Of a stretch of DNA of 32,041 bases, positions 24,282 to 30,571 are shown piece after piece. The translations under genes were made by a program, and so were the position numbers. The stretch is from NCBI RefSeq assembly GCF_035506375.1, contig NZ_DATJPM010000084.1:1-32041 (forward strand), written 5' to 3'. Position 1 is the stretch's first letter. Every line of letters begins with the position of its first letter. The DNA is from Methanocella sp. GTDB lineage: Archaea > Halobacteriota > Methanocellia > Methanocellales > Methanocellaceae. A model generated the notes under the pieces. It did no database searches. It had not been told where the DNA came from and was given only the letters and a program-made list of their open reading frames with translations.

Positions 24282-24298
24282 TTACTTGCCTTACTACC
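24277..24298. promoter_or_regulatory. Operator 2: GTAGT-N10-ACTAC dyad at the TrmB-type stop codon
   Basis: AGTAGT and ACTACC around a 10-base spacer (5-base arms pair perfectly). It overlaps the TAG stop (24279-24281) and lies 105 bases, about ten helical turns, from operator 3. Confidence 0.65.
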
Positions 24299-24381
24299 AT
24301 AGGCTAGTATTTACATGGACGTCGCATAAATAAAAAAAACTCGAGAACCAATTTTCTATTTTAGAACAACCGTTTCTTTTC

Positions 24382-24403
24382 GGTAGTTCAAGGCAGTACT
24401 ACC
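24382..24403. promoter_or_regulatory. Operator 3: GTAGT-N10-ACTAC dyad upstream of the exporter TATA box
   Basis: GGTAGT and ACTACC, perfect 6-base arms with a 10-base spacer, ending 11 bases before the TATA box. This position could suit activation or the blocking of TFB. Confidence 0.7.
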
Positions 24404-24413
24404 TCTTCATAGA

Positions 24414-24422
24414 CTATTTATA
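24414..24422 (+). promoter_or_regulatory. TATA box of the surface protein / exporter operon
   Basis: TATTTATAG lies between operators 3 and 4. Transcription would begin about 25 bases downstream, within operator 4, leaving a leader of about 40 bases with a GGGGGAAAGGT ribosome binding region before ATG 24485. Confidence 0.55.
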
Positions 24423-24436
24423 GTTTGAGCTCAAAT

Positions 24437-24456
24437 GTAGTAATTGCTAAAACTAC
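24437..24456. promoter_or_regulatory. Operator 4: GTAGT-N10-ACTAC dyad at the predicted transcription start
   Basis: GTAGT and ACTAC around a 10-base spacer, 55 bases (about five helical turns) from operator 3. It covers the predicted start site, a repressor position. Confidence 0.68.
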
Positions 24457-24484
24457 CGGCGTAAAAACCTCGGGGGAAAGGTCT

Positions 24485-25462
24485 ATGAAATCCACGAAGC
24501 TCTCGGCGAAATTAACGATAACGATCGCGCTCTTTTTGCTGCTCGCCACGGCGATGGCGAGCGCCGATTCGGGGAAGCCCTCCATATCGGTCAGCGACGT
24601 CCAGATATCGCCCTCGGCGCTGATGCCCGGGGATACGGGCACCGTCACGGTCACGCTCGCCAACGGCCAGAAAACGCTCACAGGGTCCACGACGACCAGC
24701 AGCGACACGTACAATTACGGCGCCGGCTCGTCGAACGGCCTCACGACTCCGGCGCACACGTCCGTGTCCAGCACGACGAGCAGCAACACGCCCGACGGCG
24801 GATACCTGCTGAATGAGGTTACTCTGCTCGCTGATCCTCCCATGTATATCGTCTCGAAGGATTTCAACGACGTTGGCCGCATGGGCATGGGCGACAAAGG
24901 GACCTTCACGTTCACCATAAAGGCTGACAGCTCAGCGGCTGACGGCACGTATACGCTGACTCTCAAGGTCCGGACGGACGACACCGGGATATACCTGAAC
25001 TACCCGGTCCGGGTGCAGGTCGACAGCGACGAGCCCCAGCTCATCGTGAGCAAGTATGCAGAGACATACAACGGCACGGATAATAATGTCGTCAGCCTTG
25101 ACGTGACCAACCCGCGGAGCACGCCCATAGATTCGGTTAAAGTCCTCGCTTCCGGCGGCGAGTTCGTCTTCGAGCCCCAGGAGTTCTACATCGGCACGCT
25201 CAAGGCAGGCGACATGTACACGGCCGACATCAAGGTCGACAGCCGGGGCGACTCGTATAACTCGACGCCGCAGTTCACCATGGTCTACCGCAACGGCGAT
25301 AACTGGCACCAGATAGCGGCCATTTCCGTCACAGCCCACGCGGCAAGGAAGACCTGGTGGGACATGTGGTGGCCATACGGAGTGCTGGGCGCTGTATGCC
25401 TCGTCGCGGTGGTCGGACTGTCAGCCACGCTGGTCCGGCGTTTCGGGAAGAAGAGCCATTAA
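24485..25462 (+). CDS. Secreted, membrane-anchored Ig-like surface protein
   Basis: 325 residues: a Sec signal peptide (hydrophobic 11-25, cleavage near ASA-DS at 25-28), two beta-rich domains of the S-layer/COG1361-like kind (about 30-190 and 195-290), a Ser/Thr-rich loop (STTTSSDTYNYGAGSS, near 66-81), and a C-terminal membrane helix (about 298-318) with a basic tail. ATG 24485 is chosen from the signal peptide and the purine-rich site before it; an in-frame TTG at 24425 would place residues in front of the signal peptide and overlap operator 4. It is the first gene of the operon with the ABC-2 exporter, so it is a likely extracytoplasmic partner or cargo handler (inference). Confidence 0.85.
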   Translation: MKSTKLSAKLTITIALFLLLATAMASADSGKPSISVSDVQISPSALMPGDTGTVTVTLANGQKTLTGSTTTSSDTYNYGAGSSNGLTTPAHTSVSSTTSSNTPDGGYLLNEVTLLADPPMYIVSKDFNDVGRMGMGDKGTFTFTIKADSSAADGTYTLTLKVRTDDTGIYLNYPVRVQVDSDEPQLIVSKYAETYNGTDNNVVSLDVTNPRSTPIDSVKVLASGGEFVFEPQEFYIGTLKAGDMYTADIKVDSRGDSYNSTPQFTMVYRNGDNWHQIAAISVTAHAARKTWWDMWWPYGVLGAVCLVAVVGLSATLVRRFGKKSH

Positions 25463-25475
25463 AGGAAGAACGCGC

Positions 25476-26213
25476 ATGGCTTCCGGGGAAAATATCATCG
25501 AGTGCTCGGGGCTGACCATGAGCTTCGGCAGCCTCAAGGTGCTCGACTGCATCGACCTGAGCATCGAGTACGGGGAGAATTATGGATTACTGGGCCCGAA
25601 CGGCTCGGGGAAGACCACTCTCATACGTATCCTCTGCGGCCTGCTGATCCCCAACTCCGGCACCGTTAAGGTGCTTGGCCGGAAGGTGCCCGATCACCGG
25701 AATAACGCGCTGATCGGCTACATGACCCAGATGGATGCGCTCTATAACGATCTCACGGTCCGTGAGAACGCCCGCTTTTTTGCCTCAATCTACGGGCTGA
25801 AGGGGCACATCAGGGAGAAGCGTATCGACGAGGTGCTCGAGGTTGCCCGCCTCACGGATAGGCAGGACAGCATCGTCGGCACGCTGTCGGGCGGCATGAA
25901 GAAGCGGGCCTCCATCGCCTGCGTGCTCACGCACCGCCCGAAGCTCATGTTCATGGACGAGCCGACGGTGGGCGTCGACCCCGGGCTCCGGAGCGAGTTC
26001 TGGGACTACTTCCGGGAATTAAATAAACAGGGCGTCACGCTCATCATATCCACGCACATCATGGACGAGGCGGAGCGGTGCGGACGCCTTGCATTCCTGC
26101 GGGAAGGCCGAAAGCTGATCGAGGGCTCCCCGCAGTACCTGAAAGATAAGGCCGGAAAGGCCGGGCTCGAAGAGGCGTACATGTACTACGCGGGGGGCGG
26201 CGATGGACGCTAG
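25476..26213 (+). CDS. ABC-2 exporter ATP-binding protein
   Basis: 245 residues with Walker A GPNGSGKTT (about 38-46), a Q-loop (MTQMDALYNDLTVREN, about 86-101), the signature LSGGMKKR (about 140-147), Walker B KLMFMDEP and the switch His in STHIMDEAERC. It is of the DrrA/CcmA-like class used in drug, lipid or polysaccharide export. AAGGAAG precedes ATG 25476. It overlaps the permease gene by 11 bases. It powers the adjacent ABC-2 permease at the inner face of the membrane. Confidence 0.95.
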   Translation: MASGENIIECSGLTMSFGSLKVLDCIDLSIEYGENYGLLGPNGSGKTTLIRILCGLLIPNSGTVKVLGRKVPDHRNNALIGYMTQMDALYNDLTVRENARFFASIYGLKGHIREKRIDEVLEVARLTDRQDSIVGTLSGGMKKRASIACVLTHRPKLMFMDEPTVGVDPGLRSEFWDYFRELNKQGVTLIISTHIMDEAERCGRLAFLREGRKLIEGSPQYLKDKAGKAGLEEAYMYYAGGGDGR

Positions 26214-27327
26214 CCGGATCCTGTCTCTGGGCAAGCGTATCGCCACGCAGTGTCTTCGGGATAAAAGGACGATGGCCCTCATCATCGCCGCTCCGTCACT
26301 CGTCATGCTCCTGCTGGCCTACTTCTTCTCGACGAGCGCCGGCAGCATCACTATCGGCGTCGTGCTGGACCACCGGACGGGCACCGAGCACCTGTCGCAG
26401 CTTATCGCGGACGGGCTCAACGCCTCCGATAACGTCACCGTGGTCTACCTCGAGGAAAAGGATATCAACGCCTCGCTGAATAACAAGTCGGTGGACGGGG
26501 TGATCTATTTCCCGCCGAACTTTACGCGCAACGTCCTCGACTCGAAGCCGTCGTACGTGAAGATCGTGACACACGGGAATAATCCCTCGGCAGGGGGCAT
26601 TATCGCCCAAAAGTTCGCGAACGTTTCGGCAAAAGTGCTGGGCTCCCGGGCTCCCGTGCAGCCGGCCGCCAGCCCTGCCCTGGCGATGCCCTCGGTGGAG
26701 GCCGAAGTTCTCTACGGGGAAGGCTACAAGAGCATCGACTTTTTCGCGCCGTACATCCTGGGCTTGATCGCCTTCATATTCGTGTTCATGTTCACCAGCG
26801 TTACCTTCCTGAGGGAGCGGTCATTCGGTACGCTGGAGCGGCTCATGGTCTCGCCTATCACCCGGGCCGAGATCATCATAGGCTACATGCTGGGGTTCTT
26901 AGTGTTCGCGGCCATCCAGTCGTCCATCATCCTCCTGTTCGCAATATTCGTGCTAAACGTGAAGATGGCTGGCGGCGTATTGGCGGTAGTCGTCGTGCAA
27001 TTTCTGCTGACGCTGGTGGCGGTCAACCTTGGCATCTTCTGCTCGTCCTTCGCGAAGAATGAGCTCCAGGCTATCCAGTTCATCCCCCTGGTGCTGCTGC
27101 CGCAGATCTTCCTCGACGGCATGTTCTGGCCCGTATCGACATTTCCCAATTATCTACAGGCACTATCGTATATCATGCCCCTGACGTACGCGAACGACGC
27201 GCTGCAGGGCATCATGGTGCAGGGCGTAGGCCTGGGGGACATCTGGGTCGACATCCTGGTCCTGCTCGGCTTCGCCGTGGCGATGATAGTGCTTTCGACG
27301 CTCACGCTGAATAAGCAGCTACAGTAA
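26203..27327 (+). CDS. ABC-2 type permease
   Basis: 374 residues with one N-terminal membrane helix (about 28-44), a long extracytoplasmic loop (about 45-180, with sequons) and five C-terminal helices, the ABC2_membrane_3 layout. The motif FLRERSFGTLERLMVSPITRAEIIIGYMLG marks the ABC-2 family. Together with the ATPase it forms an exporter dimer. Substrate unknown; the co-transcribed Ig-like surface protein suggests an envelope-related substrate or a stress signal. A hairpin lies 14 bases after the stop codon. Confidence 0.92.
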   Translation: MDASRILSLGKRIATQCLRDKRTMALIIAAPSLVMLLLAYFFSTSAGSITIGVVLDHRTGTEHLSQLIADGLNASDNVTVVYLEEKDINASLNNKSVDGVIYFPPNFTRNVLDSKPSYVKIVTHGNNPSAGGIIAQKFANVSAKVLGSRAPVQPAASPALAMPSVEAEVLYGEGYKSIDFFAPYILGLIAFIFVFMFTSVTFLRERSFGTLERLMVSPITRAEIIIGYMLGFLVFAAIQSSIILLFAIFVLNVKMAGGVLAVVVVQFLLTLVAVNLGIFCSSFAKNELQAIQFIPLVLLPQIFLDGMFWPVSTFPNYLQALSYIMPLTYANDALQGIMVQGVGLGDIWVDILVLLGFAVAMIVLSTLTLNKQLQ

Positions 27328-27340
27328 TAGAAAATTATAT

Positions 27341-27366
27341 AAAAACGGGGCTCTACTCCGGTTTTT
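27341..27366 (+). terminator. Hairpin with T-tract after the exporter operon
   Basis: AAAAACGGGG and CCGGTTTTT form an imperfect stem around CTCTACT, ending in a run of five T. Position directly after the permease stop codon fits 3' end formation. Confidence 0.4.
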
Positions 27367-27401
27367 GGATATGGATTTAGAGCTATCTTGATTTTAATGT
27401 A

Positions 27402-27445
27402 TGCCCTCGTGCACTCTGAGCTCAAACGGCAAATTAAACAGAGCA
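27402..27445. repeat. Degenerate relic of a palindromic-element arm
   Basis: CCCTCGTGCACTCTGAG followed by CTCAAACGGCAAATTAAACA and GAGCA matches, with several changes and two small gaps, the right arm of copy 1 (about 371-418, GCCTCAGTACACTCCGAG...). No left partner is present. It sits between the exporter operon and tRNA-Ala. Confidence 0.4.
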
Positions 27446-27466
27446 AAAAGAATAAAATGAGGGAAG

Positions 27467-27538
27467 TGGACCCTGCGGGAATTGAACCCGCGGCATCTAC
27501 GTTGCGAACGTAGCACTCTACCCCTGAGTTAAGAGCCC
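27467..27538 (-). tRNA. tRNA-Ala (anticodon CGC)
   Basis: Minus-strand cloverleaf: acceptor GGGCTCT/AGGGTCC with the G3-U70 wobble pair that marks tRNA-Ala, D stem ACTC/GAGT, anticodon stem CTACG/CGTAG around TTCGCAA (anticodon CGC), T arm with GGTTCAATT and discriminator A73. CCA is not encoded. A TATA box (TATATAAA on the plus strand, 27568-27575) lies about 30 bases upstream. Confidence 0.95.
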
Positions 27539-27614
27539 GTAATGCAAATCTGAAATGTCATTTGAAGTATATAAACTATTCGCGTTGAAAAGAAAAGGAT
27601 AAAAAAGAAATGGC

Positions 27615-27881
27615 TTATACAAGGTCCACGTTCTCGACGGAGACGCTCTCCACGCCGGGGACCTTAGAAAACGCCGCTTCTACGGGCTCCGTGCCGCCCT
27701 CGGCGTCGCTGACCACGAAAGCCACTAAAATAGCCTTCAGGCCGAACGCGATCTCCTTTACCTGCATACCCTTGAACTCGGCGCTCTTAGGGAGAGCCTT
27801 CTTGAGCGCGTCCATGAGCTTGTTCACGTCCCGGTCCACGCTGTCCGGCATGACCCTGATGACCGCCATAACCTTTCCCAT
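27615..27881 (-). CDS. ef1b: Archaeal elongation factor 1-beta
   Basis: 88 residues, the normal length for aEF-1beta, the nucleotide exchange factor for EF-1alpha. Features: an N-terminal KVMAVIRVMPDS strand, an LMDALKKALPKSAEFKG helix-turn (about 22-38), and the C-terminal EIAFGLKAILVAFVVSD, PVEAAFSKVPGVESVSVENVDLV. ATG 27881 follows the TGA of the zinc-ribbon gene by two bases, so the pair is coupled; this pairing is common in archaea. Confidence 0.93.
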   Translation of the reverse strand: MGKVMAVIRVMPDSVDRDVNKLMDALKKALPKSAEFKGMQVKEIAFGLKAILVAFVVSDAEGGTEPVEAAFSKVPGVESVSVENVDLV

Positions 27882-27883
27882 GG

Positions 27884-28051
27884 TCACGGCCCCTTGAACC
27901 CGCAGGACGGGCAAATGTACGCGTTCGACTGCTTCCTGCACTTGCCGCAGCGGCCCAGCTCGGCGCCACAGCTCGGGCACTTGAACCGGACGGCGCCCGC
28001 GCCCTCGAGGCGAACGCCGCATGAGATGCAATGCTCAATTCTTTCTGCCAT
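27884..28051 (-). CDS. Small zinc-ribbon RNA-binding protein (55 aa)
   Basis: A 55-residue protein with four CxxC knuckles: Cys8/Cys11, Cys25/Cys28, Cys35/Cys38 and Cys47/Cys50, matching the archaeal Zn-ribbon proteins (COG2888-like, predicted RNA-binding) regularly encoded beside EF-1beta. GGAGAT precedes ATG 28051. A likely role is in translation or ribosome function (inference). The overlapping longer frames in this region lack any such pattern. Confidence 0.88.
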   Translation of the reverse strand: MAERIEHCISCGVRLEGAGAVRFKCPSCGAELGRCGKCRKQSNAYICPSCGFKGP

Positions 28052-28093
28052 AAAATTATCTCCTTTTAAATGAAGCTGACCACCGTATATTAG

Positions 28094-29275
28094 CTACTGG
28101 TTAATTAATTTTTTGTAAAGCCTCGCCTGGAATCCGTGGAACTTCGCGAAACCCTCGGCATCCTTCTGGTCCATCGTCTTGCCGTCGAAGGAGACCAGCT
28201 CCTCGCTGTACAGCGCCGTCGGGGATTCCCGGCCCACGGGCATGCAGCTTCCCTTGAACAGCCGGACTTTCACGGTGCCGTTGATCCTTTCCTGCGTCTT
28301 ATCGATGAAGGCGTTCAGGTCGGCGTACAGCGGCTCGTCCACGAGGCCCATGTAGCCCAGTTCCGCCCACGCCTCGTCGATGCTCGCCTTGTGCTTGAGC
28401 TCGGCCCTGGACAGGCAGAGCTTCTCGAGGTCCCTGTGCGCCGTTAAAAGAACGGTCGCCGCCGGGTGCTCGTAGTTCTCCCTCGCCTTGAGGCCCAGCA
28501 CGCGGTCCTCCATCGTGTCGGTGCGCCCAACGCCATGCTTGCCCGCGATCTTCTGGAGCGCCATAATTAGTCCAACTCCGCCCATCTTCTTGCCGTTAAG
28601 CGAGACGGGCACGCCCGCCCCGAACCCGATGGAGACGATCTCCGGCTTGTTAGGGGCCTTCAGCGGGTCCTGGGTCCACTGGTAGATCTCCTCGGGCGGT
28701 ATGAAGGACGGATCCTCGAGTCTGCCTCCCTCGATGCTCCGGGACCATATGTTCTCGTCCACGCTCCAGGGCTTCGCCTTCGTGACGGGGACGGGTATCC
28801 TGTGTTCTTTCGCGTACTCGATCTCCCAGCTCCTGGACAGGTTCATGTCCCGCATGGGGGCGATGACTGGCAGGTCGGTCGTCCTGAACACGGCCTCGAA
28901 CCTGAGCTGGTCGTTGCCCCTGCCGGTGCACCCGTGGGCAAGGGCGTCGGCCTTCTCTTTTTTAGCGACGTCGACGCACTTCTTCGCGATCAAAGGCCTC
29001 GCCAGGGACGTGCCGATGACGTAGCCCTCGTACATGGCATTCGCCTTGATAGCGGGGAAGATGTAGTCCCGGACGAACTCGTCCTTCGCGTCTATCGTGT
29101 AGTGCTTATCGGCGATGAGCTTCGCCTTCTTCGAGGCTGTCCCGATCTCCTCCGGCGGCTGGCCCACGTCCACCGTGACCGTGATCACCTTATCGAAGCC
29201 ATAGTTCTCCTTTAAAATGGGAATGCAGACCGAGGTGTCCAGGCCCCCGGAATAGGCAAGAACGACTTTCTTCAT
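28094..29275 (-). CDS. argG: Argininosuccinate synthase
   Basis: 393 residues, the usual length. The N-terminal ATP pyrophosphatase loop AYSGGLDTSV (8-17), the citrulline/aspartate-binding GCTGRGNDQLRFE segment (about 115-127) and SREWEIEYAKEHRIPVP-like region (read here as SRSWEIEYAKEHRIPVP) are intact. The enzyme joins citrulline and aspartate with ATP in arginine synthesis. Start ATG 29275. The downstream neighbour is the zinc ribbon / EF-1beta pair, 42 bases away on the same strand. Confidence 0.95.
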   Translation of the reverse strand: MKKVVLAYSGGLDTSVCIPILKENYGFDKVITVTVDVGQPPEEIGTASKKAKLIADKHYTIDAKDEFVRDYIFPAIKANAMYEGYVIGTSLARPLIAKKCVDVAKKEKADALAHGCTGRGNDQLRFEAVFRTTDLPVIAPMRDMNLSRSWEIEYAKEHRIPVPVTKAKPWSVDENIWSRSIEGGRLEDPSFIPPEEIYQWTQDPLKAPNKPEIVSIGFGAGVPVSLNGKKMGGVGLIMALQKIAGKHGVGRTDTMEDRVLGLKARENYEHPAATVLLTAHRDLEKLCLSRAELKHKASIDEAWAELGYMGLVDEPLYADLNAFIDKTQERINGTVKVRLFKGSCMPVGRESPTALYSEELVSFDGKTMDQKDAEGFAKFHGFQARLYKKLINQ

Positions 29276-29488
29276 ATGGGTTCTAAAACGTCCTTAAGGA
29301 ATGATAAAGTTTTTTATGCCTGCCCCGGACGGCGCCGGCTTTTTAACATGCAACAAAAAGAGTTTTGACCCGGGTATAAAATACTTGCGATTAAATGAGC
29401 GTTACCGCTCCTGCAGGAAGTTCATGAATATTAATTTTTTACATATTAATGTTATAAAATCCGGTAAAAATTTTGCCTCTATAGAAAC

Positions 29489-29497
29489 ATATATATA
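29489..29497 (+). promoter_or_regulatory. Strong TATA box in the argG-carB gap
   Basis: ATATATATA preceded by GAAAC, a near-ideal archaeal TATA box. A start near 29515 would begin a transcript with a 6-bp hairpin (CCCATG/CATGGG, 29522-29538) and then the orphan frame. Confidence 0.45.
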
Positions 29498-29513
29498 CCA
29501 AAAAGTGCTCTTA

Positions 29514-29822
29514 GTGTCTCACCCATGTGACCCATGGGACGCATCCCCCTTTGACGAACTCCATCCAATCAACCCCAAAGGGAAACAAGACATAAATCCT
29601 CAAAAAAACCGCAAACTCAAAAAGCGTGCTAAGGGCGAGCCTTTATGGCCCGCACCTGGTCACGTTGGTATTGGCTCCAAAATTGTGGGCGGAAAGATCA
29701 AACTCTTACGGCATGAAGCGCTTGCGGCAGTAGATCGCTTTAAGTATCACCCGTTTACTGCTCCCTCCTCCCAAATAAGCAAGCAACACCTCAAACACCA
29801 CGAAGATCCAAGCCCGCCATAA
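29514..29822 (+). CDS. Orphan basic ORF with atypical composition (uncertain)
   Basis: A frame of about 102 codons from GTG 29514 (an ATG much further upstream at 29301 is open too, but lies before the TATA box). The product would be Lys/His/Pro-rich and basic, with GEPLWPAPGHVGIGSK in the middle and no membrane segment or family I recognise. Codon use is unlike the neighbours: third positions are often A or T (CCT, AAA, GGT, CTT), while the surrounding genes prefer G or C. It may be a recently acquired gene, a decayed fragment or a non-coding RNA with an accidental frame. The rest of the 29276-30252 gap is repeats (see below) and AT-rich DNA. Confidence 0.25.
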   Translation: MSHPCDPWDASPFDELHPINPKGKQDINPQKNRKLKKRAKGEPLWPAPGHVGIGSKIVGGKIKLLRHEALAAVDRFKYHPFTAPSSQISKQHLKHHEDPSPP

Positions 29823-29950
29823 TTATACCTCACCACAAAAACGGGCTTAACGAAAAACGTCGACTGACTGACCCACCCACGATGGAAAAGCCAATGCCCC
29901 ATCTGTTTTAACCCTTTTCAAGCCGCTCTAAGCTTTATAAGAATTCTCGA

Positions 29951-30229
29951 AGACGTTTTCAGCCACGAAGCTACTCGAAGCTGGCCTGAAGTGACACGAA
30001 GACATTATTAAATATTTTAAAATAAGTTGGTGCCGCCTGGTGTAAACTCCGTGCCGCCTGGTGATTAAATAAAAATTCCGCTAGGCCTGGTGTAACTTTA
30101 GTACCGCTTGAGAGCAATTGTTGTCTCAACCGCACCTGGATTACACCAGGCGGCACCAATGATTTTTAATAAGTGTTAGAGAACTTAGAGCCAGCTTAGA
30201 GTCGCTTCGTGGCTGAAAAACTCTTAGAG
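29951..30229. repeat. CGAAG-type palindrome enclosing a second palindrome
   Basis: Outer arms 29951-30003 and 30181-30229 are inverted copies (TTTTCAGCCACGAAG...CTTCGTGGCTGAAAA) of the repeat seen singly elsewhere. Between them, 30027-30159 is a different palindrome with perfect 19-base ends (TTGGTGCCGCCTGGTGTAA and its complement) and internal direct copies of GTGCCGCCTGGTG (30030 and 30051). The inner unit sits close to the dyad centre of the outer one, as though inserted there. Confidence 0.75.
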
Positions 30230-30252
30230 GAAATTATTAAAATTTAGCGAGC

Positions 30253-30459
30253 TTATTTAAGCCTGTAAATGGGCACGTCGAGGTTCGTGAAGAGCACGAT
30301 GGAGTAGACGAGCACCCCGATGCAGATAATGCCCATAATATTGCCAAGGATGTTAGGCTGATCCAGGTTGAGGACATACATGTACAGTGCGTAGACCGAG
30401 CCCACGAAGAGCACGGTAGCGAACGGTATTCTCATCATCTCTATAGTCTTCGTGTCCAT
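30253..30459 (-). CDS. Small two-helix membrane protein (68 aa)
   Basis: A 68-residue product with a short acidic N terminus, two hydrophobic helices (about 15-31 and 41-57) joined by LDQPNILGN, and a C-terminal VPIYRLK. No family recognised. ATG 30459 is chosen; an in-frame TTG at 30468 is possible. It lies on the same strand as carB, about 110 bases downstream of its stop codon, and may be its own unit. Third positions look like normal host coding DNA. Confidence 0.6.
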   Translation of the reverse strand: MDTKTIEMMRIPFATVLFVGSVYALYMYVLNLDQPNILGNIMGIICIGVLVYSIVLFTNLDVPIYRLK

Positions 30460-30571
30460 GTCTAACAAAATCCTGGATAGTAGCGAATCCGGGGTTATAT
30501 TATCGCAGCTTGTACATATCCTTTCTGATTTATCGGGTAAAAAAGCGGGAAAAGATGCTGTGAGACGTTTA

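Noticed and set aside
24425..24484. TTG start for the surface protein
   Set aside because: It would put 20 residues before a clear signal peptide and begin upstream of the predicted transcription start.
27787..28038. Minus-strand frame overlapping the zinc-ribbon gene
   Set aside because: It is Ala/Arg/Ser-rich and lacks motifs; the 55-aa frame with four CxxC pairs and a GGAGAT site is the real one.
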